Shown piece after piece: positions 39,488-51,702 of a DNA stretch of 64,000 bases. The notes beneath the pieces are model-generated. The model had not been told where the DNA came from, did no database searches, and worked only from the letters and a program-made list of their open reading frames with translations. Source of the stretch: Qipengyuania aurantiaca (GTDB taxonomy: Bacteria; Pseudomonadota; Alphaproteobacteria; Sphingomonadales; Sphingomonadaceae); assembly GCF_019711375.1 (NCBI RefSeq), contig NZ_CP081295.1:2761490-2825489 (forward strand), in the 5' to 3' direction. Position 1 is the stretch's first letter. The number at the start of each line of letters is the position of its first letter. The position numbers were made by a program, and so were the translations under genes.

Positions 39488-39742
39488 TCAGCCTTCCGCG
39501 TCGAAAGGCACGGTGCCCGAAGGCTTGCCTTCGCCGTCGATGACGATCTTGTCGATCCGCGCCTGCGCCGCGTCGAGCCGCGCCTGGCACGCTTTGCGCA
39601 GTTCCTCGCCGCGTTCGTAGAGCGCGATACTCTCGTCCAGCGGCACATCGCCGCTTTCCAGCCGGCGCACGGTGATCTCCAGCGCACGCAGAGCCTCTTC
39701 GAAGCTCATCTCGCCGATCGGTTTGTCTTGACCCTCTGCCAT
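39488..39742 (-). CDS. xseB: Exodeoxyribonuclease VII small subunit
   Basis: 84 residues from the ATG at 39742. SFEEALRALEITVRRLESGDVPLDESIALYERGEEL is the diagnostic region (only part quoted as motif: LESGDVPLDESI). It forms a nuclease with XseA, which is not in the window. First gene of the xseB-ispA-coaD run. Confidence 0.94.
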   Translation of the reverse strand: MAEGQDKPIGEMSFEEALRALEITVRRLESGDVPLDESIALYERGEELRKACQARLDAAQARIDKIVIDGEGKPSGTVPFDAEG

Positions 39743-39806
39743 GGCGAGGGAGCATTGACGGGGCGCAGCCGCGCGGTCAAGAAGATGCAAAACACGGGGA
39801 GCGGAT

Positions 39807-40202
39807 ATGACGTGGATTGTCGCCTTTATCGCGGCTGCGCTGGCTTTCGGCGCACTCGATGCGCTGTGGCTCGGCTGGGCTGGTCCGAATTTCTACCGCC
39901 CGAAGTTGGGCGATTTGCTTGCCGACAGCTTCCGCATGGTCCCCGCACTGGTCTTCTATGCGGCTTATGTCGCGGCCATCGTGTGGTTCGCGGTGCGGCC
40001 CGGCCTTGCCGGAGGGCTGGGAGCCGCCGCGCTCAACGGCGCATTGCTGGGCGCGATCTGCTATGCGACCTACGACCTCACCAACCAGGCCACGCTGAAG
40101 CACTGGTCGACCACGGTCACGATTGCCGACATCTGCTGGGGCGCCTTCGCCACCGCTGCCGCCGCGACCATCGCCACCTACGCCGCCAGCAAGCTCGCCT
40201 GA
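39807..40202 (+). CDS. DUF2177 family membrane protein
   Basis: 131 residues with four hydrophobic segments. The motifs FGALDALWLGWAGPNFYRP near the start and ICYATYDLTNQATLKHW in the third segment are the DUF2177 signature. GGGGAG lies 7 bp before the ATG. Function unknown. Followed 13 bp later by another membrane gene. Confidence 0.88.
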   Translation: MTWIVAFIAAALAFGALDALWLGWAGPNFYRPKLGDLLADSFRMVPALVFYAAYVAAIVWFAVRPGLAGGLGAAALNGALLGAICYATYDLTNQATLKHWSTTVTIADICWGAFATAAAATIATYAASKLA

Positions 40203-40215
40203 GGGGACAACCGCA

Positions 40216-40896
40216 ATGTTCATCGGACACATGGCGCCTGCCTTTGCCGCGCGCGCAATAACCAGCGAAGCGCCCCGTCTCGGCACGCTGTTCCTTGCCG
40301 CGCAGCTGGTCGACATCGCCTTTTTCGTTTTCGTGCTCGGCGGGATCGAGCATTTGCGGATGGTGCCGGGCATCACCGCGATGAACCCGCTCGACCTTTA
40401 CGATTACCCCCTCACCCACAGCCTGCTGGGCACGGCGGCATGGGCCCTGGGCTTCGGCCTGCTTGTCGCCATCGTCCTGCGCAACGCGGTGGCCGCGACT
40501 TGGGCCGCGCTCGTCGTCCTGTCGCACTGGGTGCTCGACTGGGTGAGCCATCGCCCCGACCTGACGCTTGCCGGTTCGGGCGAGAAGTTCGGGCTCGGCC
40601 TGTGGAATTACCCGCTGGCGGCGATGACGGTGGAACTGGCCCTCTTCGGTCTCGCCTTCTGGTGGTGGCTGCGGCGGACGAAGGGGCCCTCACTGCCGCC
40701 GGTCATCCTCGCTGTCGTGATGGTGGCCATGCAGGCTTTCAATTGGTTCGGCCCCGAACCGCAAAGCGCGGACCCGGCCTTCCTGCTGCTCGGGCTGTTT
40801 GCCTTCGCCGTGATGATCGGGCTTGCCTATTGGGTCGGATCGACGCGCTGGCACCGCGACGAGGTGGGATTGGGTGTGGCCAGCCGGCCAATCTGA
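40216..40896 (+). CDS. Multi-spanning membrane protein, possibly membrane-bound hydrolase-like
   Basis: 226 residues, six hydrophobic segments. [14 protein letters not shown] at the start, [15 protein letters not shown] and [15 protein letters not shown] carry paired His/Asp residues in the style of the YdjM/DUF457 membrane hydrolase-like proteins. The family call is tentative. It lies immediately after the DUF2177 gene and 49 bp before purL. Confidence 0.7.
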   Translation: MFIGHMAPAFAARAITSEAPRLGTLFLAAQLVDIAFFVFVLGGIEHLRMVPGITAMNPLDLYDYPLTHSLLGTAAWALGFGLLVAIVLRNAVAATWAALVVLSHWVLDWVSHRPDLTLAGSGEKFGLGLWNYPLAAMTVELALFGLAFWWWLRRTKGPSLPPVILAVVMVAMQAFNWFGPEPQSADPAFLLLGLFAFAVMIGLAYWVGSTRWHRDEVGLGVASRPI

Positions 40897-40945
40897 CACC
40901 CAGCCATATTGCGCCTCAGCCCCGCTCCTTATAAGGGCGCGGTCC

Positions 40946-43180
40946 ATGAGCGAAATCACCCCCGACATCGTCGCCCAGCACGGCCTCTCCGAAGAAGAAT
41001 ACGACCGCGTCCTGCACGCACTCGGTCGCGAGCCCAACCTTGTGGAACTGGGCATCTTTTCGGTCATGTGGAGCGAGCACTGCTCCTACAAGTCCTCGCG
41101 ACTCCACTTGAAGAAGTTGCCGACCGAAGCGCCCTGGGTGATCTGCGGTCCGGGCGAGAACGCGGGCGTGATCGATATCGGTGACGGACAGGCAGCCATC
41201 TTCAAGATGGAGAGCCACAACCATCCGAGCTACATCGAGCCCTACCAGGGCGCGGCGACCGGCGTCGGTGGCATCCTGCGCGATGTCTTCACCATGGGCG
41301 CGCGGCCGGTGGCTAATGCCAACGCGCTGCGCTTCGGACGTCCCGAGCATCCGAAGATGAAGCACCTCGTGCAGGGCGTGGTCGCAGGCATCGGGGGCTA
41401 CGGCAATTGCGTCGGCGTGCCGACCGTGTGCGGCGAGACGAACTTCAATCCCGCCTATGACGGCAACATCCTCGTCAACGCGATGACGGTGGGCGTCGCC
41501 GATGCGAATAAGATCTTCTATTCGGCCGCGACCGGCGTGGGCAATCCGATCGTCTATGTCGGTTCGAAGACCGGGCGCGACGGGATCCACGGTGCGACCA
41601 TGGCAAGCGCCGATTTCGAGGAAGACGCCGACGCCAAGCGCCCCACCGTGCAGGTGGGGGACCCCTTCACCGAGAAGCTGCTCATCGAAGCCTGCCTCGA
41701 ACTGATGGCCACCGATGCCATCGTCGCGATCCAGGACATGGGCGCGGCGGGCCTGACCTCCTCCAGCGTCGAAATGGCGACCAACGGCAAGGCCGGCATC
41801 CGCCTCGACATGGACAAGGTCCCCTGCCGCGAAGAGGGCATGACGCCGTACGAAATGATGCTGAGCGAAAGCCAGGAGCGCATGCTCATGGTGCTGAAGC
41901 CAGGCAAGGAAGCGATGGCGGCGGCGATCTTCGAGAAGTGGGAGCTCGATTTCGCGGTCATCGGCGAAGTCACCGACACGCAGCACATGGTGCTCGAATT
42001 TGGCGGTGAAGTGGTATGCGACATACCGCTCGGCCCGCTCGCGGCCGATGCGCCCGAATACGACCGCCCTTACCTCTCGAAGGAAGAATACACCGCGTGG
42101 GCTGGCATCAAGCCGATGACGGAGCGTCCGGACACGGACGACGTAGGCGGCGATTTGATGAAGCTGCTCGCTTCGCCCAACTTGTCGTCGCGCAAGTGGA
42201 TCAGCGAACAGTACGACAGCCAGGTTGGCGCGGACACGCTCCAGACCGGCGGCGATGCCGGTGTGGTCCGCGTCCATGGCACGAAGAAGGCGCTGGCGAT
42301 CAGCACCGACTGCACCCCGCGCTATGTTCATGCCGACCCCTATGAGGGCGGCAAGCAGGCGATTGCCGAAGCCTATCGCAACCTGTGTGCAGTGGGCGCG
42401 CGTCCGCTGGCAGTGACCAATTGCCTCAACTTCGCCAACCCGCAGCGTCCCGAGATCATGAGCCAGTTCGTCCACGCGCTCGAAGGCATGGGCCGTGCCT
42501 GCCGCGTGCTCGATTTCCCGATCGTGAGCGGCAATGTCAGCCTCTACAACGAGAGCAAGGCGACAGGCGGCGGCAGCGCCATCCTGCCCACCCCCGCCAT
42601 CGGCGGTGTCGGCCTGATCGACGATTACGACCGCATGATGACCATGCCGTTCAAGGCCGAGGGTGAGGCGATCTACCTCATCCACGCCGAGGAATGGGCC
42701 ACTGCCGATCCGGAACGTTCGCATCTCGGCAAGTCGCTGTGGCTGTCGGAAATCCATGGCCGCGACGAAGGTCGTACCCCGCCGACCGACCTCACGGTCG
42801 AGAAGAACGCGGGCAAGATCATCCTGCAGCTCATCGCCGACGGTCTCGTCAGCGCGGTCCACGATGTCTCCGACGGCGGCCTCGCCATCGCGCTTGCCGA
42901 AATGGCCATGGCCGGCGGTATCGGCGCCGATGTCGAGTGGAACGAGGAATATTCCAAGGCTGCATGGTGGTTCGGCGAGGACCAGGGCCGCTACGTCGTG
43001 ACCGTCCCCGACACGCAGGCGCTCAACGAAGCGCTCGCCAAGGGCACGGAGAACGACGAGACCGCCTCCATCGGCTTCCGCCGCATCGGCAAGACTGGCG
43101 GCAACACGCTCTTCGGCAAGTCCGTCGACGAAATGCGCGCGGCACATCGCAGCTTCTTCGACGAGTGGATGGAGTCGTAA
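40946..43180 (+). CDS. purL: Phosphoribosylformylglycinamidine synthase subunit PurL
   Basis: 744 residues from the ATG at 40946. The short form that works with PurS and PurQ (neither in this window). [37 protein letters not shown] and [15 protein letters not shown] are the AIR-synthase-like ATP and metal regions, duplicated in the C-terminal half ([16 protein letters not shown]). It converts FGAR and glutamine-derived ammonia to FGAM. Confidence 0.97.
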   Translation: MSEITPDIVAQHGLSEEEYDRVLHALGREPNLVELGIFSVMWSEHCSYKSSRLHLKKLPTEAPWVICGPGENAGVIDIGDGQAAIFKMESHNHPSYIEPYQGAATGVGGILRDVFTMGARPVANANALRFGRPEHPKMKHLVQGVVAGIGGYGNCVGVPTVCGETNFNPAYDGNILVNAMTVGVADANKIFYSAATGVGNPIVYVGSKTGRDGIHGATMASADFEEDADAKRPTVQVGDPFTEKLLIEACLELMATDAIVAIQDMGAAGLTSSSVEMATNGKAGIRLDMDKVPCREEGMTPYEMMLSESQERMLMVLKPGKEAMAAAIFEKWELDFAVIGEVTDTQHMVLEFGGEVVCDIPLGPLAADAPEYDRPYLSKEEYTAWAGIKPMTERPDTDDVGGDLMKLLASPNLSSRKWISEQYDSQVGADTLQTGGDAGVVRVHGTKKALAISTDCTPRYVHADPYEGGKQAIAEAYRNLCAVGARPLAVTNCLNFANPQRPEIMSQFVHALEGMGRACRVLDFPIVSGNVSLYNESKATGGGSAILPTPAIGGVGLIDDYDRMMTMPFKAEGEAIYLIHAEEWATADPERSHLGKSLWLSEIHGRDEGRTPPTDLTVEKNAGKIILQLIADGLVSAVHDVSDGGLAIALAEMAMAGGIGADVEWNEEYSKAAWWFGEDQGRYVVTVPDTQALNEALAKGTENDETASIGFRRIGKTGGNTLFGKSVDEMRAAHRSFFDEWMES

Positions 43181-43197
43181 GGCGCACGACCAAAAAT

Positions 43198-43624
<427 letters not shown>

Positions 43625-43625
43625 C

Positions 43626-44036
43626 ATGACCGCAGGCTATTCCGGAACTCCGCTCGCCAAGAAGCTCAACCTACGCGACGGCCAGCGTGTGTGGTTCGAC
43701 GGGATGCCCGAGAACGTGATCGACGAGATCGACGAATACGCGCTCGAACTGACCTTCGTCGAAGGCCCGGAAGACGCACCCGATGCAGCGCATATATTCG
43801 TAACCGAACGCGCTGCTCTGACGGAGAAGCTGGAAGTGCTGCGACAGAGCATCGCGCAGGACGGTCAGGTATGGGTCAGCTGGCCCAAGCAGGCCTCCGG
43901 CGTGGCGACCGAAATTGGCGCGCACGAGGTCCGCGAGGCGGGTCTGGCGCTCGGCTTCGTCGATACGAAGAAATGCGCGGTGGACGAGGTCTGGTCGGGT
44001 CTCAAATTCGCGATACGCAAGGAACTGCGCTCATGA
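43626..44036 (+). CDS. DUF3052 family protein
   Basis: 136 residues. [20 protein letters not shown] at the N-terminus and [17 protein letters not shown] in the second half are the DUF3052 pattern. Soluble, function unknown. The stop overlaps the nitroreductase ATG (ATGA), indicating co-translation. Confidence 0.85.
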   Translation: MTAGYSGTPLAKKLNLRDGQRVWFDGMPENVIDEIDEYALELTFVEGPEDAPDAAHIFVTERAALTEKLEVLRQSIAQDGQVWVSWPKQASGVATEIGAHEVREAGLALGFVDTKKCAVDEVWSGLKFAIRKELRS

Positions 44037-44704
44037 AGGATCACGAGAGCGTCGCCTATTCGCTCGAACGGTTTGCAGACGATGAGGCTGTCACCCGCGC
44101 CCGCGCCATGCGCGACCGGCTGAAACAGCGCCGCACCTGCCGCTATTTTTCCGACGAACCCGTCCCGCGCGAAGTGATCGAAGCGGCGATCGAAGCCGCC
44201 GGCACCGCGCCAAATGGCGCCAACCACCAGCCCTGGCACTTCGCCGTCGTCTCCTCGCCCGAGAAGAAGCGCGCGATCCGCGAGGCCGCCGAAGAGGAAG
44301 AGCGCAATTTCTACGCCGGCAAGGCGAGCGACGAATGGCTCGACGCCCTCGCCCCGCTCGGCACGGACGAGGACAAGCCCTTTCTCGAGACCGCTCCCTG
44401 GCTCATCGTGGTCTTCGCCCAGCGCAAGGGCGGGATCGAGGAGGACGGCAAGACGCAGAATTACTACGTCAACGAGAGCGTCGGCATCGCCTGCGGCATG
44501 CTGATCGCGACGCTGCACGAGGCGGGCCTCGCCACGCTGACGCACACGCCCTCACCCATGGGCTTCCTGCGCGATATCTGCGATCGCCCCGAGCATGAGA
44601 AGCCGTTGATGGTGGTCGTGGTCGGACACCCCGAAGAGGGCGCCACCGTCCCGGCGCATGCCTTGAAGAAAAAGCCGCTGACTCAGATCGCCAGCTGGCT
44701 CTGA
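44033..44704 (+). CDS. Nitroreductase-fold flavoprotein (iodotyrosine-deiodinase-like)
   Basis: 223 residues. [20 protein letters not shown] and [17 protein letters not shown] place it in the FMN nitroreductase superfamily, closest in pattern to the IYD/BluB-like branch. The lid region [19 protein letters not shown] and [18 protein letters not shown] complete the FMN-binding dimer fold. The substrate is unknown. Convergent with coq4, 4 bp apart. Confidence 0.87.
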   Translation: MKDHESVAYSLERFADDEAVTRARAMRDRLKQRRTCRYFSDEPVPREVIEAAIEAAGTAPNGANHQPWHFAVVSSPEKKRAIREAAEEEERNFYAGKASDEWLDALAPLGTDEDKPFLETAPWLIVVFAQRKGGIEEDGKTQNYYVNESVGIACGMLIATLHEAGLATLTHTPSPMGFLRDICDRPEHEKPLMVVVVGHPEEGATVPAHALKKKPLTQIASWL

Positions 44705-44708
44705 CCGC

Positions 44709-45542
44709 CTAAGCCGCTACCGCTTGCGGCTCGGCCGGTTCGGCGAGCAGGTCGTAGGGGTCGATGCCCTCGCGGCGCCAGATGCGGTGGCATTCCTTGT
44801 ACCAGTGCGGGTCCGGAATGTTGAACTTCGCGCGGGCCTCTTCGAGGTCGGTGGCGAGAAGTTCGCGGATGGACATGCCAACAAGAGCGGGACAGGCCAC
44901 ACCCGTCCTGTGCGCCTGGCGGCAGGCCTTGAAGACCGGCGCTGCGCTCTTCACCGTTTTCTTGATCTGCAGCGCACCCGCATAGCCGATGAGCAAGTGC
45001 CCGTGGCTCGGGCTCTGGCCGTGGGTGAAAAGCAGGACGCATTGTTCGCCTAGTCCGTCGCGGCCGTAGCCGGTAAGGACATGCATCAAATCATGCGTGT
45101 CGCGCTGGCGGAAACCGAACCATTCGACGAGGTCGCCATACTTCGGATTGCCGAGCTTTTCTGCCTCTTCGACCAAACCGGCAGCCGACAGGCCTTCGCT
45201 TTCCATGAAGTCGCAATAGGCGTGCGCCACGCTGCCCTTGGGCAGTTTGCGCAGGGCCGCATGGTCATCGAGGATGGGCGGGAGATAGGGTTCGTCGACA
45301 CGCAGCTTTTCGCCATGCTCGCTCAGCGTCAGCGCCCGTACGCGGGGCATGAAGCTTTTGCTCGGCAGCGATTCGAAAATCTTGAAGACGTGGCTGGTTT
45401 CTTCCTTGTCCTTCAGCAGGTCGCGGAAATGGCCATAGGCCTTGGGCAGCGAATACTTAGGCTCGGGGCGACGCGGGTCGCGCAGGATCGTGCCGTCGCT
45501 GGCGCATTCGATATCGGAAACGGGGTTCATCTGCTGGCTCAT
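44709..45542 (-). CDS. Coq4-family ubiquinone biosynthesis protein
   Basis: 277 residues. The signature RQRDTHDLMHVLTGYGRDGLGE with its metal-binding HDxxH is clear, and LLIGYAGALQIKK is also typical of Coq4 (PF05019). In yeast Coq4 scaffolds and helps modify the quinone ring. In sphingomonads this type often stands beside TetR regulators; none is adjacent here. The 61 bp upstream hold a TGACA-N4-TGTCA palindrome. Confidence 0.88.
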   Translation of the reverse strand: MSQQMNPVSDIECASDGTILRDPRRPEPKYSLPKAYGHFRDLLKDKEETSHVFKIFESLPSKSFMPRVRALTLSEHGEKLRVDEPYLPPILDDHAALRKLPKGSVAHAYCDFMESEGLSAAGLVEEAEKLGNPKYGDLVEWFGFRQRDTHDLMHVLTGYGRDGLGEQCVLLFTHGQSPSHGHLLIGYAGALQIKKTVKSAAPVFKACRQAHRTGVACPALVGMSIRELLATDLEEARAKFNIPDPHWYKECHRIWRREGIDPYDLLAEPAEPQAVAA

Positions 45543-45556
45543 GGGCGTGCCTCTAC

Positions 45557-45592
45557 TGACAAAAGTGTCAATATCAGCTTTCGGTTCCGAAA
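45557..45592 (-). promoter_or_regulatory. Two palindromes upstream of coq4, probable operator region
   Basis: TGACA-AAAG-TGTCA at 45557-45570, and TTTCGG-TT-CCGAAA at 45579-45592, lie in the 61 bp between serB and coq4. The first is 15 bp before the coq4 ATG and has the dyad form of a TetR-type operator. No regulator gene is in the window. Confidence 0.5.
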
Positions 45593-45603
45593 CAAAACCG
45601 AAG

Positions 45604-46488
45604 TTAGCCCATCACCCATTCAGTCTCCGGAATGCCGAGCAGTTTCAGCACGCCTGTCAGGTCCTCGCTTACGATCCGCCCGTTGGCCGCATCGCGCGCC
45701 TTGGGCTTGGCGCGATAGGCGATGCCGTAATCTGCCGCTTCGATCATCGGGATGTCGTTGGCGCCATCTCCGGTGGCGAGCACACGCGCGCCCTCGCCCA
45801 GTTTGCCGCGCTCTTCTTCGAGCGTGGCGAGTTTGGTCGAGGCATCGCTGACCGGCCCGGCCAGCGCGCCCGTCAGTTGGCCGTTGGCCACCGCGAGCCG
45901 GTTGCCGACCACGCGTTCGAAACCGAGTTGATCGGCCACGCGATCGGCGAAATGGTGGAAGCCGCCGGTGACGAGGACCGTGCGACAGCCCTTCGACTTC
46001 AAAGTCTGCACCAGCGTGCGCGCGCCCGACACCGGGGCGATACGCTCGGCAAGGCAATTGTCGATCGCGCGTTCGCCCAGCCCTTCGAGCAGGCCCACGC
46101 GCTCGCGCAGCGCGCTTTCGAACTCGAGCTCGCCGCGCATGGCGCGCTCCGTGATCTCGGCGACCTTGTCCTTGATGCCCGCGAAATCGGCCAGTTCGTC
46201 GATGCATTCCTGTCCGATCATCGTCGAATCCATGTCCGACACGAAGAGGTGGGGGATTTCGATCGCGTGATCGGCCACCAGCAGGTCGCTCTCGCCGAAA
46301 TGCTCGGTCAGGATAGCCGCGACCTGTTTCGCGTCGCCCTGCGGCAGGGAGACTTCGAGCACATCGCTGCAGAAATCGAGCATGGCGGCCGCGGCCACCG
46401 GCATACCGGCCTTGCCGAGCGCCTCGCTCGCTGCGTCGAGGCGGGTTTCCACACCCGAAGCCTCTGCTATCAGCCGTGCGATGAGCAT
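45604..46488 (-). CDS. serB: Phosphoserine phosphatase
   Basis: 294 residues from the ATG at 46488. An N-terminal regulatory region (about 1-75) is followed by the HAD phosphatase core with [16 protein letters not shown] (DxDxT nucleophile), GGFHHFA and [16 protein letters not shown]. Last step of serine synthesis. Its start codon lies within 8 bp of the divergent miaA start codon. Confidence 0.95.
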   Translation of the reverse strand: MLIARLIAEASGVETRLDAASEALGKAGMPVAAAAMLDFCSDVLEVSLPQGDAKQVAAILTEHFGESDLLVADHAIEIPHLFVSDMDSTMIGQECIDELADFAGIKDKVAEITERAMRGELEFESALRERVGLLEGLGERAIDNCLAERIAPVSGARTLVQTLKSKGCRTVLVTGGFHHFADRVADQLGFERVVGNRLAVANGQLTGALAGPVSDASTKLATLEEERGKLGEGARVLATGDGANDIPMIEAADYGIAYRAKPKARDAANGRIVSEDLTGVLKLLGIPETEWVMG

Positions 46489-47434
46489 CAATACGTCCCC
46501 TGAATTGCCACCTGTCGCGCTCATTGCAGGGCCGACCGCCAGCGGCAAGAGCGATCTCGCCGTGCGTCTGGGGCAGCGGCTTGAGGCTCAAGGGAAGAAG
46601 GCCGTGGTGCTCAACGCCGACAGTGCGCAGGTCTACGCCGATCTGCGCGTCCTTTCGGCCCGCCCGAGCCAAGAGGACATGGGCGGGATAGAGCACCGCC
46701 TGTTCGGCGCCTGGGACGGGGCGACGCCTTGCTCAGCAGCCGACTGGGCCGCGGCGGCGAAACGCGAGATCGCGAGCCTGCATGCAGAAGGCGCGGTACC
46801 GATTCTGTGCGGCGGGACGGGCCTCTACATGCGCACGCTGCTTGAAGGCATCGCCCCGGTGCCCGAGATCGATCCCGCTATCCGCGAGCAGGTGCGTGCC
46901 TTGTCGCAAGGAGAAGCGCGCGCGGCACTGGAAGCGGAGGACCCGGAGGCCGCCTCCCGCCTTGCGCCCGCCGACGCTTCGCGCACGACGCGGGCGCTGG
47001 AAGTCGTGCGCTCGACCGGACGCTCCTTGAAGGAATGGCAGGCGCAAAAGACGGGCGGGATCGGGTCCCAGATCGACCTTCACCCTCTGCTCCTCCTGCC
47101 CGCACGTGAGTGGCTTTACGAGCGGTGCGACCGGCGCTTCGTCCTGATGCTCGACGGCGGGGCCATCGGTGAGGTCGAGGCGCTGCTGGCGCGCCAGCTC
47201 GATCCCTCGCTTCCGGTCATGCGGGCCATCGGTGTGCCCGAGATCGCAGCCCTCCTCCAAGGCGATCTATCGCGGGATGAATGTATCGTCGCTGGCCAGC
47301 GCGCGACACGCCAGTACGCCAAGCGGCAATATACTTGGTTCAGGCACCAGCCGCCGGGATCGTGGCCGCGCGATGATAAGAAAACTATCGATGAATACGA
47401 CATTCTTGTATCATTGTTGCGCAAAACAAGTTGA
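46481..47434 (+). CDS. miaA: tRNA dimethylallyltransferase
   Basis: 317 residues from the ATG at 46481. [16 protein letters not shown]-loop, [28 protein letters not shown] and the C-terminal [12 protein letters not shown] are diagnostic. It prenylates A37 of UNN-reading tRNAs. The C-terminal tail [15 protein letters not shown] goes past the usual end. The start codon is divergent from and interlocked with serB, so promoters must lie inside each other's coding sequence, or miaA uses a later start. Confidence 0.94.
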   Translation: MSINTSPELPPVALIAGPTASGKSDLAVRLGQRLEAQGKKAVVLNADSAQVYADLRVLSARPSQEDMGGIEHRLFGAWDGATPCSAADWAAAAKREIASLHAEGAVPILCGGTGLYMRTLLEGIAPVPEIDPAIREQVRALSQGEARAALEAEDPEAASRLAPADASRTTRALEVVRSTGRSLKEWQAQKTGGIGSQIDLHPLLLLPAREWLYERCDRRFVLMLDGGAIGEVEALLARQLDPSLPVMRAIGVPEIAALLQGDLSRDECIVAGQRATRQYAKRQYTWFRHQPPGSWPRDDKKTIDEYDILVSLLRKTS

Positions 47435-47503
47435 CAGAACGCTGTTCGTTTCCCATACCGAAGCTCCAGTCGGCCCGGCGCTACGACCCCAGCGCCGGGC
47501 CGA
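47431..47503 (+). promoter_or_regulatory. ilvB promoter and 5' stem-loop
   Basis: TTGACA at 47431-47436 and CATACC at 47454-47459 with a 17 bp spacer make a good housekeeping promoter overlapping the miaA stop. A perfect 13 bp stem (47470-47482 with 47491-47503) with an 8 nt loop follows near the predicted start of the transcript and is trailed by TTTGTG. It may stop miaA read-through or stabilise/regulate the ilv message. Confidence 0.6.
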
Positions 47504-47529
47504 TTTGTGCCTAGGAATGGAGGAAACCC

Positions 47530-49278
47530 GTGTCGGAAGAGCGCAGCGGAGCTGCCATATTGATCGAATGCCTCAAGCGACAGGGAGTCGAATTCGTGTT
47601 CGGCTATCCCGGTGGTGCGGTGCTGCCGATCTATGACGAACTCTTTGCCGACGACGACATCCGTCATATCCTCGTCCGCCATGAAGCGGGCGCGGCGCAT
47701 GCGGCGGAAGGCTATGCCCGCTCTACCGGCAAGCCCGGCGTGGTGCTCGTCACTTCCGGCCCCGGGGCCACCAATGCGGTAACCGGAATTGCCGATGCCT
47801 ATATGGATTCGATCCCCATGGTGGTGATCACCGGCCAGGTGCCGACCGCCCTGATCGGGACCGACGCGTTCCAGGAAGCGGATACGGTCGGCCTCACCCG
47901 CCACTGCACCAAGCACAATTACCTCGTGAAAGACCCCGAGCGACTGCGCGCCACTATCGAGGAAGCCTTCCGCATCGCTACCACGGGACGGCCCGGCCCG
48001 GTCGTCGTGGACATCCCCAAGGACGTGCAGATCGCGCTCGCCAGCTGGAGCGAGCAGGACGAAGCCCCCCTGCCCTCGCACCGCTATCAGCCGCGCATGG
48101 TGGGCGCGGCGGACGAGATTGCCGAGGCGGTTGAGGTGCTCGCCGCTGCGGAACGTCCCGTGTTCTACACCGGTGGCGGCGTGATCAATGCAGGCCCTCG
48201 CGCCTCCGAACTCTTGCGCAAGCTCCAGCACGCAACCGGCGCGCCGGTGACCAGCACGCTGATGGGTCTCGGGGCGTTTCCGGCCGATCATCCTGACTGG
48301 CTCGGCATGCTGGGCATGCACGGCACCTACGAAGCCAACATGGCAATGAACCGCGCCGACCTGATCGTGGCCGTGGGCGCGCGCTTCGACGACCGTGTGA
48401 CGGGCAGGCTCGACGCCTTCGCGCCCGAGGCCAAGAAAATCCACATCGACATCGACCGCGCGCAGATAAACAAGATTGTCCCCGTCGACCTCGGTATAGT
48501 GGGCGACTGCGGTCATGTGCTCGACCAGCTTCTCGAAGGCTGGGGCAGCCGCAAGGGCCGTGATCTTTCCGAATGGAAGGCGCGCATCCTCGGCTGGAAG
48601 GCGCGCGACTGTCTCGCCTATCCCGAGAAGTCCGAGCAGATCATGCCGCAGAAGAGCATTGAACGCCTCTTCGCGCTGACCAAGGACCGCGATCCCATCA
48701 TCACCACCGAAGTCGGCCAGCACCAGATGTGGGCGGCGCAGTATTTCGGCTTCATGGGCCCGAACAAGTGGCTCACCAGCGGCGGTCTCGGTACGATGGG
48801 CTACGGCCTGCCCGCAGCCATCGGCGCGCAGCTGGGTAATCCGGGCAGCCTCGTCATCGACATTGCGGGCGAGGCGAGCATCCAGATGAACATCCAAGAG
48901 CTTGGCACGGCGAGCCAGTTCCGCCTGCCGGTGAAGGTGTTCATCCTCAACAACGAATATATGGGCATGGTCCGCCAGTGGCAGGAACTTACCTATGAAA
49001 GCCGCTATTCGAACAGCTATTCGGACAGCCTCCCCGACTTCGTGAAGCTGGCCGAGGCATACGGCTGGAAAGGCATCCGCATCGAGGACGAAAGCCAGCT
49101 CGATGCAGGCATCGAGGCGATGCTCGCGCATGACGGGCCGGTCATCGTTGATTGCCAGGTGGCCAAGGAAGCGAACTGCTTCCCGATGATCCCCAGCGGC
49201 GCGGCGCATACCGACATGCTGCTCTACGGCGACCAGGTCGGCGGCACGATGGACGACGAAGCGAAGGCACTCGTATAA
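47530..49278 (+). CDS. ilvB: Acetolactate synthase large subunit
   Basis: 582 residues from a GTG with GGAGG upstream. ThDP-dependent condensation of pyruvate (or pyruvate and 2-oxobutyrate), first common step of branched-chain synthesis. [27 protein letters not shown] with the catalytic Glu, [13 protein letters not shown] and the ThDP/Mg region [15 protein letters not shown]...GEASIQMN are clear. The stop overlaps the next ATG (TAATG). Confidence 0.97.
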   Translation: MSEERSGAAILIECLKRQGVEFVFGYPGGAVLPIYDELFADDDIRHILVRHEAGAAHAAEGYARSTGKPGVVLVTSGPGATNAVTGIADAYMDSIPMVVITGQVPTALIGTDAFQEADTVGLTRHCTKHNYLVKDPERLRATIEEAFRIATTGRPGPVVVDIPKDVQIALASWSEQDEAPLPSHRYQPRMVGAADEIAEAVEVLAAAERPVFYTGGGVINAGPRASELLRKLQHATGAPVTSTLMGLGAFPADHPDWLGMLGMHGTYEANMAMNRADLIVAVGARFDDRVTGRLDAFAPEAKKIHIDIDRAQINKIVPVDLGIVGDCGHVLDQLLEGWGSRKGRDLSEWKARILGWKARDCLAYPEKSEQIMPQKSIERLFALTKDRDPIITTEVGQHQMWAAQYFGFMGPNKWLTSGGLGTMGYGLPAAIGAQLGNPGSLVIDIAGEASIQMNIQELGTASQFRLPVKVFILNNEYMGMVRQWQELTYESRYSNSYSDSLPDFVKLAEAYGWKGIRIEDESQLDAGIEAMLAHDGPVIVDCQVAKEANCFPMIPSGAAHTDMLLYGDQVGGTMDDEAKALV

Positions 49279-49573
49279 TGGTTATTTCCAAGGAACTCCC
49301 CGCGGCGCTCGCCGCCAAGGCGCAGCGCCGCAACTGGTACACGCGCGAGAATGCGGAGCTGCTGCTCGATTGGATTGAAGAAACCGGCCAGCGCTTCCTC
49401 GGCGTCGATGTGGCGCAGGAGCAGAAAGACGGCAGTTGGTTGCTCATCGACGAGGGGCTGGACCTCTCGCGCCAGACCGAGAATTTCGAAGCCGTGCGCC
49501 GCGGCCGCCAGTTCATTGGCGAGTATGACGGCGCTGGCCGCATGTTCGCGCCCGTGTGGCAGGACCGCGGTGC

Positions 49574-49577
<4 letters not shown>
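49278..49577 (+). CDS. Uncharacterised 99-residue protein coupled between ilvB and ilvN
   Basis: It begins in the ilvB stop (TAATG) and ends in the ilvN start (ATGA), so all three are translationally coupled. The sequence is soluble, with ELPAALAAKAQRRNWYTREN at the start, LLLDWIEETGQRFLGVDVAQ, then LLIDEGLDLSRQTENFEAVR and FAPVWQDRGA. It has no ACT-domain signature and no recognised family. Its position suggests a role in acetolactate synthase assembly or regulation, which is inference only. Confidence 0.8.
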
Positions 49578-51150
<1,573 letters not shown>

Positions 51151-51212
51151 ACTGCCGTTCAGCCAAGGGGATGAAAGCTCGAAGTATTGAACGCGACAGG
51201 GGAGGGACTTCG

Positions 51213-51644
51213 ATGACTTTCATTCTCGCGGCCAGGACCGCATTTCTATCGGGCAGCGCCCTGATCCTTTGCGCCTGCACCGAAACCACGCCGCCCGACG
51301 ACGCGCAGCCGATGCCGGGCGAAACGCCGGTCGCCGACAGCACTGCGGAAGAGCCGAAGGTTAGTTGGCAGGCTCCCGACAGCTGCCCCCCTTGGGCATC
51401 CGACGATCGCCCGGAAGGCAGCAATTGCCATGGCATCCTGCCGGAAACTTGCGGAGCGGATCGCGCCGCGGCCTATGTCGGCAGGCTCGGCACCCCGGCC
51501 GTGCGCGCGGAACTGGAGGAGGTTGCGGTGCGCGAATTGCGTTGGCTCCCGCCCGAGACCGCTTATACCGAAGATCTTTCAAACGGGCGCCTCAACATCA
51601 TCCTCGATGAAAATAACGTCATCACGAAGGTGGACTGTTACTAA
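51213..51644 (+). CDS. I78-family peptidase inhibitor lipoprotein
   Basis: 143 residues from the ATG at 51213 with GGGGAGGG upstream. Lipobox-like LILCAC near residue 23 and a Pro/Glu-rich linker precede a small domain with CGADRAAAYVGRLGTPAV, RWLPPETAYTEDLSNGRLNI and VDCY, the inhibitor I78 pattern (a family of small potato-inhibitor-like proteins). Probably a periplasmic outer-membrane-anchored protease inhibitor. Confidence 0.8.
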   Translation: MTFILAARTAFLSGSALILCACTETTPPDDAQPMPGETPVADSTAEEPKVSWQAPDSCPPWASDDRPEGSNCHGILPETCGADRAAAYVGRLGTPAVRAELEEVAVRELRWLPPETAYTEDLSNGRLNIILDENNVITKVDCY

Positions 51645-51702
51645 CGAACGAGTAAAGAACACGCGCTTTTGTTAGCGTATTAGGGCTGAGGGGAGACAGC
51701 GG

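Noticed and set aside
40916..43147. 743-residue minus-strand ORF opposite purL
   Set aside because: Antisense shadow in a GC-rich genome: Arg/His/Asp-rich, no domain, whereas the plus strand encodes complete PurL.
47391..47434. ILVSLL at the MiaA C-terminus as a leader peptide for ilv attenuation
   Set aside because: Attractive composition, but a good promoter lies at and after the miaA stop, so the main ilv transcript would not include these codons.
47116..49209. 697-residue minus-strand ORF opposite ilvB
   Set aside because: Shadow of ilvB; low complexity and no recognisable motif.
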